DNA of 64,000 bases, taken from contig NZ_KI628540.1 in the NCBI RefSeq assembly GCF_000503215.1, forward strand, positions 67,030-131,029, read 5' to 3'. Position numbers and translations under genes: made by a program. Origin of the DNA: Pseudomonas canadensis. Lineage in GTDB: Bacteria > Pseudomonadota > Gammaproteobacteria > Pseudomonadales > Pseudomonadaceae. Positions 17,152 through 25,576 of the stretch are shown one piece after another; positions within the stretch are counted from its first letter, which is position 1; each line of letters begins with the position of its first letter. Under the pieces are notes generated by a model. That model saw only the letters and a program-made list of their open reading frames with translations, ran no database searches and was not told the origin of the DNA.

Positions 17152-18831
17152 ATGCGTCTGAGCCTCAAGGCCAAAGTCCTGTCCCTCGCCATAGTGCCGG
17201 TGTTGCTGTTTGCCGTGGTCATCAGCCTGACCACCGTGTGGATCCTGCAGGGGCAGGCGCGCAACGAGGTGGATGAAACCCGCCAGCGCCTGCTCAACGA
17301 CGCCAAGGCCACGCTGCAAAGTTATGTCGAAGTGGCCATGACCACGATCAAACCGCTCTACGACGCGGCGGCCCCCGGCGATACCGCCGCCCGTGCCCAA
17401 GTGGTCAAGCTCCTGTCGAACACCCGCTACGGCAAGGACGGTTACTTCTTCGGCTACGACTCCGAGACCATCCGCCTGTTCAAGGGCAACAGCCCCGACG
17501 GCGTGGGCAAGAGCTTCAAGGACAACCGCGACCCCAATGGCGTGTACGTCAACCGTGACCTGGTCAAGGTCGGCAAGGACGGCACCCACTACCTGCAATA
17601 CAGCTCGACCCAGCCGGGCCAGACCGAACTGGTGCCCAAGCTCGGCTACACCGAATACCTGCCGAAATGGGACATGGTCATCGGTACGTCGGTGAACCTG
17701 GACGGCATTGAGGCCCAGGTCGCGGTGGTCGAAGCCAAGGTGCACAAGCGCATGGAGGGCGTGCTGCTGAGCATTCTCGGCGTGGCTGTGGTGGTGTTGT
17801 TGGTGATCGCTGCCGTGGGCATGCTGCTGGCCAACACCATCCTGCGCCCGCTGAACCTGATGAAAGCCAACCTCGACGACATCGCGGCCGGCGAAGGCGA
17901 CTTGACCCGCCGCCTGGCCATCACCAGCCAGGACGAACTGGGCGACCTGGCGGGCGCGTTCAACCGGTTTGTCGACAAGATCCACGGCCTGGTTCGCCAG
18001 ATCACTGAGATGACCAGCCAACTCACTGGCCTGGTCAGCCAAGTCTCTGATCAGGCCCAGCGCTCCGAACAGGCCATGGAACGCCAGCGCCACGAGACCG
18101 ATCAGGTCGCCACTGCGATCAACCAGATGTCTTCGGCTGCGCAAGAAGTGGCGCGCAGTGCCCAGGGCGCCTCGGTCGCGGCCCAGCAGACCGATGCCGA
18201 AGGTCAGGCCGCCAAGCGTGTGGTGGACGGCAGCATTGCGCAGATCCACGCGCTGGTGAGCGATATCCGCACCAGCGGCGTGTCCCTCGACAGCCTGCAG
18301 CAGGACGTGTCCTCCATCGTCAGCGTGCTCAGCGTGATCCGCTCCATCGCCGAACAAACCAACCTGCTGGCGCTCAACGCCGCCATCGAAGCAGCGCGGG
18401 CAGGGGAGGCCGGACGTGGTTTTGCGGTAGTCGCCGACGAAGTACGCGCCCTGGCCAGCCGCACCCAGACCAGCACCCAGGAAATCCAGGGCATGATCGA
18501 CCGCCTGCAAAAAGGCACCGAGGCCGCGGTGGAGGCCATGCGCCGCTCCAGCGATGCCGGCGACGGCACCTCGGCACAGGCCAACGAGGCCGGGGCGTCT
18601 TTGGACACCATGGCCCAGTTGATCGGCACCATCAATTCGATGAACGCCCAGATTGCCAGCGCCGCCGAAGAGCAGACCGCCGTGGCCGAAGAGATCAACC
18701 GCAGTGTGCATCAGATTGCCGTGGCGGTGGACAGCGTCGCCGATGAGACTCAGCTGGGCGCCCAGACGTCCCGCAGCCTGGCGGAGCTGGGCCAGCGGTT
18801 GGGGCAGTTGGTCGGTCAGTTCAGGATCTGA
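17152..18831 (+). CDS. ctpM: Methyl-accepting chemotaxis protein, CtpM-like (sCache sensor)
   Basis: 559 residues. TM1 ~10-32, periplasmic sCache_2-like domain ~33-200 ([37 protein letters not shown]), TM2 ~205-228, HAMP, then the signalling domain with [35 protein letters not shown]. aeruginosa CtpM (PA2652) is an sCache malate receptor in the same neighbourhood. Architecture and location match, so malate or another small organic acid is the likely attractant. Own ribosome site (AGAGAG) and probably its own promoter downstream of the REP element. Confidence 0.75.
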   Translation: MRLSLKAKVLSLAIVPVLLFAVVISLTTVWILQGQARNEVDETRQRLLNDAKATLQSYVEVAMTTIKPLYDAAAPGDTAARAQVVKLLSNTRYGKDGYFFGYDSETIRLFKGNSPDGVGKSFKDNRDPNGVYVNRDLVKVGKDGTHYLQYSSTQPGQTELVPKLGYTEYLPKWDMVIGTSVNLDGIEAQVAVVEAKVHKRMEGVLLSILGVAVVVLLVIAAVGMLLANTILRPLNLMKANLDDIAAGEGDLTRRLAITSQDELGDLAGAFNRFVDKIHGLVRQITEMTSQLTGLVSQVSDQAQRSEQAMERQRHETDQVATAINQMSSAAQEVARSAQGASVAAQQTDAEGQAAKRVVDGSIAQIHALVSDIRTSGVSLDSLQQDVSSIVSVLSVIRSIAEQTNLLALNAAIEAARAGEAGRGFAVVADEVRALASRTQTSTQEIQGMIDRLQKGTEAAVEAMRRSSDAGDGTSAQANEAGASLDTMAQLIGTINSMNAQIASAAEEQTAVAEEINRSVHQIAVAVDSVADETQLGAQTSRSLAELGQRLGQLVGQFRI

Positions 18832-18835
18832 GGCC

Positions 18836-18936
18836 TGTGGCGAGGGCGCTTGTCGAACCGTCCCGTTCGACAGCGCAGATGGCGCCGGCTTTTAGGGCCG
18901 CTTCGCGCCCCAGCGGGAGCGAGCGCCCTCGCCACA
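18836..18936. repeat. REP-type inverted repeat
   Basis: TGTGGCGAGGGCGCT and AGCGCCCTCGCCACA are perfect 15-base arms enclosing ~70 bases with internal complementarity. Located between convergent ctpM and trhP stops. Confidence 0.8.
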
Positions 18937-18951
18937 AAGGTTGGGCAACAT

Positions 18952-20265
18952 TTAAACATCACGCATCAGCAAGCCGAAGCGCACATCCATCTCCGCCGGG
19001 ACCGGCACATACACCGTGTGCCCATCCCCCGGCGCGACCTCGACAGCCTCGCCCTGGCTGTTGTGCATCCTCTCCAGGTCAAAGTGGAAGTTGCCGGCGG
19101 GGGTCATCAATTCCAGGTGATTGCCCACAGCGAAGTGGTTCTTCACCTTGACCTCGGCCAGCTCGCCCCGGCGTTCGCCGGTCAGCTCGCCGACGAACTG
19201 CTGGCGTTCCGACACGGAGCTACCGTTCTGGTAATTCTGGTATTCATCGTGCACATGGCGACGCAGGAAACCTTCGGTGTAGCCGCGCTGTGCCAGGGAT
19301 TCGAGGTCGGTCATCAGGGTGCGGTCGAAGGCGCGACCGGCCACCGCATCATCGATGGCCTGGCGATACACCTGAGTGGTGCGCGCGCAGTAGAAGTGCG
19401 ACTTGGTGCGGCCTTCGATCTTCAGTGAGTGCACGCCCATCCGGGTCAGGCGCTCCACGTGCTGCACGGCGCGCAGGTCCTTGGCGTTCATGATGTAGGT
19501 GCCGTGCTCGTCTTCGAAGGCGGGCATCTGTTCATCGGGGCGATTGGCTTCCTGGAGCAGGAACACCTGGTCGGTGGGCGCGCCAATGCCCAGGGTGGGC
19601 TGATATTGCTGGACGATATCCCCCGTGGCGTTTTCCACCGCGGGGGTGGCCTGGTATTTCCAGCGACAAGCATTGGTGCAGGTGCCCTGGTTGGCGTCGC
19701 GCTTGTTCATGTAACCCGAGAGCAGGCAGCGCCCGGAATAGGCCATGCACAAGGCACCGTGCACAAACACTTCCAGCTCCATGGCCGGTACCTGCTGGCG
19801 GATCTCATCGATCTCTTCCAGCGACAATTCCCGCGACAGGATGACCCGGCCGATTCCTTGCTGCTGCCAGAACTCCACGCTGGCCCAGTTCACCGTGTTG
19901 GCTTGCACCGACAAGTGGATCGGCATCTGTGGAAAGTGCCGGCGCACCAGCATGATCAGCCCAGGGTCGGACATGATCAGCGCGTCCGGGCCCATGGCGA
20001 TCACCGGGGCCAGGTCCTTGAGGAAGGTCTTCAACTTGGCGTTGTGCGGCGCGATGTTCACCACCACGTAGAAACGCTTGCCCAGGGTGTGCGCTTCCTG
20101 GATGCCGAGGGCCAGGTTGGCGTGGTCGAACTCGTTGTTGCGCACCCGCAGGCTGTAGCGCGGCTGGCCGGCGTAGACCGCATCGGCGCCGTAGGCAAAG
20201 GCGTAGCGCATGTTTTTCAGGGTGCCGGCGGGGGCGAGCAGTTCGGGAGCGAGGATGGGAGGCAT
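18952..20265 (-). CDS. trhP: tRNA hydroxylation protein / peptidase U32 family (YegQ)
   Basis: 437 residues from ATG 20265 (MPPILAPELLAPAGTLKNM); the ribosome site is weak and an upstream in-frame extension looks non-coding. Features: LLAPAG start, GADAVYAG, the U32 signature region LEVFVHGALCMAYSGRCLLS and the Cys-rich GTCTNACRWKY that precedes the C-terminal half. YegQ/TrhP proteins act with prephenate-derived oxygenation of tRNA uridine 34 (5-hydroxyuridine formation) rather than as proteases. Length matches the single-U32 YegQ group. Convergent with ctpM. Confidence 0.88.
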   Translation of the reverse strand: MPPILAPELLAPAGTLKNMRYAFAYGADAVYAGQPRYSLRVRNNEFDHANLALGIQEAHTLGKRFYVVVNIAPHNAKLKTFLKDLAPVIAMGPDALIMSDPGLIMLVRRHFPQMPIHLSVQANTVNWASVEFWQQQGIGRVILSRELSLEEIDEIRQQVPAMELEVFVHGALCMAYSGRCLLSGYMNKRDANQGTCTNACRWKYQATPAVENATGDIVQQYQPTLGIGAPTDQVFLLQEANRPDEQMPAFEDEHGTYIMNAKDLRAVQHVERLTRMGVHSLKIEGRTKSHFYCARTTQVYRQAIDDAVAGRAFDRTLMTDLESLAQRGYTEGFLRRHVHDEYQNYQNGSSVSERQQFVGELTGERRGELAEVKVKNHFAVGNHLELMTPAGNFHFDLERMHNSQGEAVEVAPGDGHTVYVPVPAEMDVRFGLLMRDV

Positions 20266-20489
20266 GGGCACGGGTCGCAAAAGGTCGCGAAGGTAGCCGA
20301 GCGGTGAGGGCGGTTTATTGATCCAGGTCGTCCTTTGGGCTTTTTGTATCGCTGTGTATCGGCAGGGGCTGTGGATACGTATCGATTTATCCGCGCGGTT
20401 TTCCGACACAGGCGCGATACCTCAGGGGCTTTTAATTGATTCCAACGAGGCACACCGCCTCCAACCCTGAGAACCTGGAGTCAACCACC

Positions 20490-20753
20490 ATGAACACTAA
20501 AGCCATCTACGCCGCCTGCCTGTTTGCCGCCCTGAACATCTGCACCTTGTCGGCCCGCGCCGAAGCCGCCGTTACCGCTCAGACCTACAACTACGGCACG
20601 CACCTGGACATCAAGCAAGTGGTATCGATGAGCCAGGACTCCAAGCCCACCTGCGGCGTGGTGAATGCGCGCATGACCTACCTGGACTCCCACGACAAGA
20701 CCCAGGTGCTGGATTACCTCAAGTTCGGCGACGGTTGCGTCGGCGATAACTGA
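20490..20753 (+). CDS. DUF2790 small periplasmic protein
   Basis: 87 residues from ATG 20490 with a ctgGAG ribosome site. Signal peptide MNTKAIYAACLFAALNICTLSARAEA; mature part YNYGTHLDIKQVVSM...CGVVNARMTYLDSHDKTQVLDYLKFGDGC is the DUF2790 signature. Two mature cysteines could form a disulphide. The family is Pseudomonas-specific and of unknown function. It heads a group of exported proteins that ends in the thiol-redox protein DipZ, which makes a link to periplasmic disulphide chemistry plausible. Confidence 0.85.
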   Translation: MNTKAIYAACLFAALNICTLSARAEAAVTAQTYNYGTHLDIKQVVSMSQDSKPTCGVVNARMTYLDSHDKTQVLDYLKFGDGCVGDN

Positions 20754-20795
20754 GTCCCGCTGTCCCCTCCCATTGTTTACCACAGGAAGACCGCC

Positions 20796-21008
20796 ATGAA
20801 CCCGCTGACCCGCTTTTTGACCGCCACCGCCTTTGCCTTTGCCGGCACTGCCGTGCACGCCAACGCCGCCGTGGAGAAAAGCAGCTGCGCCGCCAGCACC
20901 TGCTTCCAACTGACGCCGGTGCAACACGCCGCCCGCCATGACCTGCTGGTAGAGGACGGCAGCCGCCGCACACCGCTCGGCCAGGCGCTGGACCACCAGA
21001 CAGCGTGA
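20796..21008 (+). CDS. Small exported protein with a Cys pair
   Basis: 70 residues: signal peptide MNPLTRFLTATAFAFAGTAVHA, then a ~48-residue mature peptide with SSCAASTC (two cysteines four residues apart) and a basic/polar tail. No family recognised. AGGAAGACCGCC precedes the ATG. It sits 43 bases after the DUF2790 gene and 32 bases before dipZ on the same strand, so it is probably in one transcript with both. The cysteine pair beside a CcdA-thioredoxin fusion suggests a substrate or partner of DipZ; this is inference. Confidence 0.65.
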   Translation: MNPLTRFLTATAFAFAGTAVHANAAVEKSSCAASTCFQLTPVQHAARHDLLVEDGSRRTPLGQALDHQTA

Positions 21009-21039
21009 CGCCGTCTCCCCACTCGATAAGGTGAACACC

Positions 21040-22248
21040 ATGCTACTCATCGCATTCCTGGGCGGTATCCTGACCGTCCTCAGCCCCTGTATCCTGCCGG
21101 TGGTGCCGTTTCTGTTCGCCGGCGTCGACCGCACCCGCCGTTCGATCCTGTTGACCCTCGGCGGCATGGTCCTGACCTTCGCGCTGGTGTCCAGCCTGGC
21201 GGTGGTCAGCACGGAGTGGGTGATACAGGCCAATAACACCGGCCGTTACGTGGCGCTGATCGTGATGGGGCTGTTTGCGCTTTCGCTGATCTCGGCGCGG
21301 GTCGGTGGCTGGCTGGCGCGCCCCTTCGTGTTGTTGGGCAACCGTATCGATCCTGACAGCCGCACGCTGTCCGGTCCGCTGAAGTCAGTGATGATCGGCG
21401 TCGCCACAGGCCTGCTGTGGGCGCCCTGCGCCGGGCCGATCCTGGGTGTGATCCTGACCAGCGCAATGCTGCAAGGCGCCAATGCGCAGACCAGCCTGTT
21501 GCTGGTGGCCTACGGCCTGGGCAGCGCCTTGTCCCTGGGTGCGCTGATTTTTGCCGGGCGTGGCCTGGTCAATCGACTCAAGGCCTCTATTCCAGTGACC
21601 GGTTGGCTGCGCCGTGGTGCCGGGGTGGCGGTACTGGCGGCGGCGGTGGTGATTTCCACCGGAGCGGACAAGACCCTGCTCGCCGGCACATCGTCCGAAG
21701 GGGTCAGCAGCCTGGAAAAAGGCGTGCTGGAAAACGTGCCCAAAGTGGTGGATTACGTGGTGAGCAAGGTCAAGGCCGACCCGGCGCGGGACAATACCAA
21801 GGGCACCATGCCATCGCTGGCCGGTGCGGTCGAGTGGCTCAACTCACCCGAACTCACCCGCGAATCCTTGAAAGGTAAAGTGGTGCTGGTGGATTTTTGG
21901 ACCTACGACTGCATCAACTGTCAGCACACCCTGCCGTATGTGAAGCAATGGGTGAAGAAATACGAGAAGGACGGTTTGGTGGTGATCGGCGTCCACACCC
22001 CGGAATACGGTTATGAGCGCATCATCGGCAACGTCAAGGACCAGGTGCGCAAGCTGGGTATCACCTACCCGGTGGCCATCGACAACAACTATGCGATCTG
22101 GCGCAATTTCGACAACCAGTACTGGCCCGCCCATTACCTGATCGACGCCAAGGGGCAGGTGCGTTACACCCATTTTGGCGAAGGTCGTTATGACGCGCAG
22201 GAGCAGATGATCCAGACGCTGTTGAACGAGGCGAAGGGGATTCAGTGA
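21040..22248 (+). CDS. dipZ: DipZ-type thiol reductant exporter (CcdA domain fused to thioredoxin-like domain)
   Basis: 402 residues from ATG 21040 (AAGGTGA upstream; the GTG nine bases earlier is less likely). The N-terminal ~220 residues are the CcdA/DsbD membrane part with SPCILPVVPF and the second Cys in WAPCAGPILG. The C-terminal ~150 residues are a thioredoxin-like domain with CINC in DFWTYDCINCQHTLPYV. The membrane part passes electrons from cytoplasmic thioredoxin to the external domain, which reduces periplasmic partners. All four redox cysteines are present. Last gene of the small exported protein cluster. Confidence 0.85.
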   Translation: MLLIAFLGGILTVLSPCILPVVPFLFAGVDRTRRSILLTLGGMVLTFALVSSLAVVSTEWVIQANNTGRYVALIVMGLFALSLISARVGGWLARPFVLLGNRIDPDSRTLSGPLKSVMIGVATGLLWAPCAGPILGVILTSAMLQGANAQTSLLLVAYGLGSALSLGALIFAGRGLVNRLKASIPVTGWLRRGAGVAVLAAAVVISTGADKTLLAGTSSEGVSSLEKGVLENVPKVVDYVVSKVKADPARDNTKGTMPSLAGAVEWLNSPELTRESLKGKVVLVDFWTYDCINCQHTLPYVKQWVKKYEKDGLVVIGVHTPEYGYERIIGNVKDQVRKLGITYPVAIDNNYAIWRNFDNQYWPAHYLIDAKGQVRYTHFGEGRYDAQEQMIQTLLNEAKGIQ

Positions 22249-22351
22249 GGCGGTCTATGCTTGTTCAATAACCGAGGGCACTCCCAGGTTTCGCTGCGGA
22301 CTAAGCAACAGGGCCTACATGGGCCCTCTGCTTTTCTGACATGGACCGGAC

Positions 22352-23419
22352 ATGAATCAAACCAACCTGCAATTCAAAACCCTGCTGTTGCTGCTGGGCC
22401 TGGTGACCGTCGCCTTTATCTGGATACTGCTGCCGTTCTATGGCGCGGTGTTCTGGGCGGTGATCCTCGGCATCATCTTTGCCCCGATGCAGCGTCGCCT
22501 GCAGCTGCGCTTTGGCTGGAACCGCAACTTCACCTCCCTGGCCACCTTGAGCGCCTGCCTGGTCATTGCGATCCTGCCGGTGATCATCACCAGCGCCTTG
22601 CTGGTGCAAGAGGGCGCGACGCTTTATAAGAACGTGGAAAGCGGCAAGCTGGACGTGGCGGGGTATATCGAGCAGTTCAAGAATGTGTTGCCGCCGTACT
22701 TCCAGCACCTGCTGGACCGCTTTGGCATGGGCAACCTGGAAGGTTTGCGCGAGAAAATCGTCAAGAGCGCGATGCAGGGCAGCCAGTTCTTTGCAACCCA
22801 GGCGTTCAGCTTCGGGCAGGGCACGTTTGATTTCCTGGTGAGCTTTTTCATCATGCTGTATTTGCTGTTCTTCTTGCTGCGCGATGGCCCGGAACTGGTG
22901 CGCAAGGTGCGCACGGCGGTGCCGTTGGCCGAGCCGCAGAAGCGCCGGTTGCAGCTCAAGTTCAACCGGGTGGTGCGTGCCACGGTCAAGGGCAATGTGC
23001 TGGTGGCCGTGACCCAGGGTGCGCTCGGCGGGCTTATCTTCTGGTTCCTGGATATTCCCAGTGCATTGCTCTGGGCGGTACTGATGGCGTTTCTGTCGCT
23101 GTTGCCGGCGGTGGGCGCGGGGATTGTGTGGGGGCCGGTGGCTGCCTACTTCCTGTTGAGCGGCGCCATCTGGCAAGGCGTGGTGCTGGCGTTGTTTGGC
23201 GTATTCGTGATCGGCCTGGTAGACAACGTGCTGCGTCCGATCCTGGTGGGCAAGGACACCAAGATGCCGGATTACCTGATCCTGATCTCGACCCTGGGCG
23301 GTTTGTCGGTGTTTGGCTTGAACGGCTTTGTGATCGGGCCGCTGGTGGCGGCGTTGTTCATGTCCAGCTGGGCGTTGTTTGTGGAAAGCAAGCCGCGAGT
23401 CAAGCTGCCATTGCCCTAA
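22352..23419 (+). CDS. AI-2E family (PerM/YdiK-like) membrane protein
   Basis: 355 residues with ~8 membrane segments: two pairs at the N-terminus, a soluble amphipathic region (~75-140), then a membrane-embedded C-terminal half with the family signature GLVDNVLRPILVGKDTKMPDYLILISTLGG. Members are putative transporters; only one or two have been tied to autoinducer-2 or Na+ export, so no substrate is claimed. Preceded at 22310-22327 by a short hairpin (AGGGCC/GGCCCT) that may end the dipZ transcript. Its stop is 9 bases from that of the convergent small gene at 23429. Confidence 0.85.
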   Translation: MNQTNLQFKTLLLLLGLVTVAFIWILLPFYGAVFWAVILGIIFAPMQRRLQLRFGWNRNFTSLATLSACLVIAILPVIITSALLVQEGATLYKNVESGKLDVAGYIEQFKNVLPPYFQHLLDRFGMGNLEGLREKIVKSAMQGSQFFATQAFSFGQGTFDFLVSFFIMLYLLFFLLRDGPELVRKVRTAVPLAEPQKRRLQLKFNRVVRATVKGNVLVAVTQGALGGLIFWFLDIPSALLWAVLMAFLSLLPAVGAGIVWGPVAAYFLLSGAIWQGVVLALFGVFVIGLVDNVLRPILVGKDTKMPDYLILISTLGGLSVFGLNGFVIGPLVAALFMSSWALFVESKPRVKLPLP

Positions 23420-23427
23420 AAAGCAGC

Positions 23428-23448
23428 TTCAAGCTTCAAGCTTCAAGC
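23428..23448. repeat. Three tandem copies of heptamer TTCAAGC
   Basis: Perfect triplicate heptamer between convergent stops. On the minus strand it encodes the C-terminal residues of the small gene that ends here. Such TTCAAGC runs are common at gene ends in this species group. Confidence 0.85.
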
Positions 23449-23593
23449 TTGCAGCTGCTTCCACGCTGCTTTTAAAAGGACCGCTGATGGCTTCGCCGTC
23501 GCGTACCAGGTACCAGCAGGCAAGCAAACCCAGCTTGCGAAGCGGGGCGGGGACGGCGCTGCCGATGACGGACATGATCTGAATAGTGGGCAT
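23429..23593 (-). CDS. Small protein (54 residues) with a strong ribosome site
   Basis: Starts MPTIQIMSVIGSAVPAPLRK and continues through LLACWYLVRDGEAISGPF to a tail SLKLEA. GGAGGTCCTT stands directly before the ATG, one of the best Shine-Dalgarno sequences in the window, and codon use looks normal for the genome. WYLVRDGEAISGPF resembles the W-Y-x-x-x-x-G-x-x-x-GP core of GYF_2/DUF4339-type modules, but the match is short. The last six codons come from the heptamer repeat. Not assigned to a family; probably a real small protein of the fluorescens group. Confidence 0.6.
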   Translation of the reverse strand: MPTIQIMSVIGSAVPAPLRKLGLLACWYLVRDGEAISGPFKSSVEAAASLKLEA

Positions 23594-23684
23594 AAGGACC
23601 TCCAATCGCTATGGGGGTCACTTTACGGGGCAGGCTGGCGTAGCAAAAATCAACCGTCTCGATAGTCGACATCGACGTGAGGCG

Positions 23685-23879
23685 TCAGTCCACCACTTGA
23701 TCAAGCATGTTCACTACTTCCTGCTCGCTGAGCAAACCCTTGCGCACCAGGTTTTCTGCCAGCAGCGCGAGGAATTTGGCGCTGCGGTGGCCTTCCAGGT
23801 GCTTGAGTTCGGTGAGGGCGCTGTAGACCTTGCTGGACGTACACAGGCCAGCGGTGCGGTGCGGGTTTTGCGTGGGCAT
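23685..23879 (-). CDS. Conserved-type small hypothetical protein
   Basis: 64 residues, predicted helical and soluble (VYSALTELKHLEGHRSAKFLALLAENLVRKGLLSEQEVVNMLDQVVD), with no signal or membrane segment. AAGGA lies 10 bases before the ATG. The coding pattern (LLSEQEVVNML) is protein-like and not a shadow of a gene on the other strand. Function not recognised. It may share a transcript with the 54-residue gene downstream, 92 bases away. Confidence 0.6.
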   Translation of the reverse strand: MPTQNPHRTAGLCTSSKVYSALTELKHLEGHRSAKFLALLAENLVRKGLLSEQEVVNMLDQVVD

Positions 23880-24058
23880 GGTCAGTCGTCCTTGTTGTTA
23901 TTGGGTGGACAGGATGGATAGTGGAAGTAAGTTGTGACACAAACATGACAGCGCGAGGCCCGATTGGGCAAGTAAACATTGGCTTCGATGATGTGCGATT
24001 TCGCGCCGGGCATTGTCCTCAGAGCGACCTTGACGCCCTGAATCCGGACTTTTCACAC

Positions 24059-24087
24059 AAAAAAAGGCCCCGCAATCCTGCGAGGCC
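24059..24087 (-). terminator. Terminator of the Pro/Tyr-rich protein gene
   Basis: GGCCCCGCA-ATCC-TGCGAGGCC stem with one mismatch and, on the minus strand, a run of seven Ts immediately after. It follows the stop of the gene at 24105. The rest of 23880-24058 shows nothing definite. Confidence 0.85.
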
Positions 24088-24104
24088 TGTTTCAGACGGT
24101 TCGG

Positions 24105-24473
24105 TTACCAGCCGCGGCCGTAGTAGCCGTGAGGAGGGCCGTAGTAGCCGCGCGGTGGACCGTAATAACCACGCGGAGGGCCGTAGTAGACCGGTGCCGG
24201 GCGATAATAAACCTGCTGTTGCACATACACCGGTGGCGGCGGTGCGTAGTAGACCGGCGGCGGCGGGGCATACACCGGCTGCGGTTGCACATACACCGGC
24301 TGCTGCACATAGACCTCACGCGGCTGGCTGGCAACCACGGAGCCCACGACTGCGGCGCCGACTAAAGCACCCAATACGGCCGGGCCACCCCAACCACCAC
24401 CGTGGGCTGAGGCTTGGCCTGCCATAGCGAGTGCGCCAACAAGCAAGGCGATCTTGGGGATTGTACGAATCAT
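24105..24473 (-). CDS. Exported Pro/Tyr-rich low-complexity protein
   Basis: 122 residues from ATG 24473, with AGGA six bases upstream (the ATG two codons earlier abuts the ribosome site). Signal peptide MIRTIPKIALLVGALAMAGQASA, then a Gly/Ala hydrophobic stretch AVLGALVGAAVVGSVVAS like a glycine-zipper, then repeats: VYVQQP/VYVQPQ, APPPPVYY and three-four copies of YYGPPRG near the C-terminus. It is probably an envelope or surface protein whose tail is disordered or self-associating. The function is unknown; similar proteins are frequent in Pseudomonas. The repeats are encoded by near-identical DNA and may vary in number between strains. Confidence 0.75.
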   Translation of the reverse strand: MIRTIPKIALLVGALAMAGQASAHGGGWGGPAVLGALVGAAVVGSVVASQPREVYVQQPVYVQPQPVYAPPPPVYYAPPPPVYVQQQVYYRPAPVYYGPPRGYYGPPRGYYGPPHGYYGRGW

Positions 24474-24635
24474 GGTCATTCCTCGGTTAGCCCCAGCGCT
24501 TGTGGTCTGTCATCAATAGACTCAAGTAATGTCGCGGGGATACTTTTAAGACAACGTATTTCTGAAAAACAGCACAGCCGCTAGGTAAAGGTTGTGTAAG
24601 GTCTGTACCCATTTGCTTACTCAAAGGAGTTACCC

Positions 24636-25454
24636 ATGCAGATGCACCCCAACAAGGACACCCAACTGTGCATGTCTCTGTCGGCGCGCCCCGGGAATTT
24701 CGGCCTGCGGTTTCATAACCACCTGTACGAACAGCTGGGTCTGAATTTCTACTATAAAGCCTTCAGCAGCCAGGACTTGCCCGGCGCGATCGGTGGTATC
24801 CGCGCGCTGGGCGTCCGTGGTTGCGGGGTTTCCATGCCGTTCAAGGAAGCTGCCATTGCCTTAGTGGACGAACTCGACGATTCGGTTCAAGCCATCGACT
24901 CCCTCAACACCATCGTCAACACCGACGGGCACCTCAAGGCCTATAACACCGACTACATCGCCATCGAACAGTTGCTGAAAAAGCACGCGGTGCCCAAGGA
25001 ATCGACCTTCGCCCTGCGTGGCAGCGGCGGCATGGCCAAGGCGGTGGCCAGTGCCTTGCGTGACGGTGGTTACGCCAATGGCGTGATCGTCGCCCGCAAT
25101 GAAGTAGCAGGCCGGGCGCTGGCGCAGAACCTGGGGTATGACTGGCTGGCCGAGTTGGGTGACCTGCGCCCGCAGATGCTGATCAACGTGACACCCATCG
25201 GCATGACCGGCGGCGCTGAGGCAGACGCGTTGGCGTTTGACGTCGAGGCGGTGGACGTTGCAGAAACTGTGTTCGATGTGGTGGCGATCCCCGCCGAAAC
25301 GCCGTTGATTGTGCGTGGAAGGGCTCAAGGCAAGCGAGTGATTACCGGACTGGAAGTGATCGCGATCCAGGCGTTGGAGCAGTTTGTGCTTTATACCGGG
25401 GTGCGACCGACGCACGAACAGTTTGAAAAAGCCGTGGCATTCGCCCGAACCTGA
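24636..25454 (+). CDS. Shikimate 5-dehydrogenase homologue (AroE-like)
   Basis: 272 residues with AAGGAGTTACCC before the ATG. The substrate domain carries SLSARPGNFGLRFHN (S-x-S motif), VSMPFKEAAI (catalytic Lys) and NTDYIAIE (catalytic Asp). The cofactor domain has RGSGGMAKAVASAL where most AroE have GAGGAARA, and INVTPIGMTGG. So it is a shikimate-dehydrogenase-family oxidoreductase, but divergent from the housekeeping AroE; it probably acts on shikimate or a similar cyclic acid, in catabolism or secondary metabolism. It stands alone, so the pathway cannot be deduced. Confidence 0.8.
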   Translation: MQMHPNKDTQLCMSLSARPGNFGLRFHNHLYEQLGLNFYYKAFSSQDLPGAIGGIRALGVRGCGVSMPFKEAAIALVDELDDSVQAIDSLNTIVNTDGHLKAYNTDYIAIEQLLKKHAVPKESTFALRGSGGMAKAVASALRDGGYANGVIVARNEVAGRALAQNLGYDWLAELGDLRPQMLINVTPIGMTGGAEADALAFDVEAVDVAETVFDVVAIPAETPLIVRGRAQGKRVITGLEVIAIQALEQFVLYTGVRPTHEQFEKAVAFART

Positions 25455-25472
25455 CTCAAAAACGCCGCTCCT

Positions 25473-25576
25473 CCTGTAGGAGCTGCTTGCCAGCGAAAAA
25501 CGCCCAGACGCTGCATGCATCCACAATGCCCGCGTCACCGTTAACGACCATCGCCGGCAAGCCGGGCTCCTACAGG
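25473..25576. repeat. REP-type inverted pair
   Basis: TCCTGTAGGAGCTGCTTGCC... faces ...GGCAAGCCGGGCTCCTACAGG. It fills the gap between convergent aroE-like and yceH genes, and the yceH stop codon (25570-25572) lies inside its right arm. Confidence 0.75.

Noticed and set aside
17122-18711. 529-codon minus-strand frame opposite ctpM
   Set aside because: Antisense shadow of a receptor gene; no start site or family features.
23472-23672. 66-codon minus-strand frame
   Set aside because: Overlaps the better-supported 54-residue gene in another frame; Arg/His-rich, no ribosome site.
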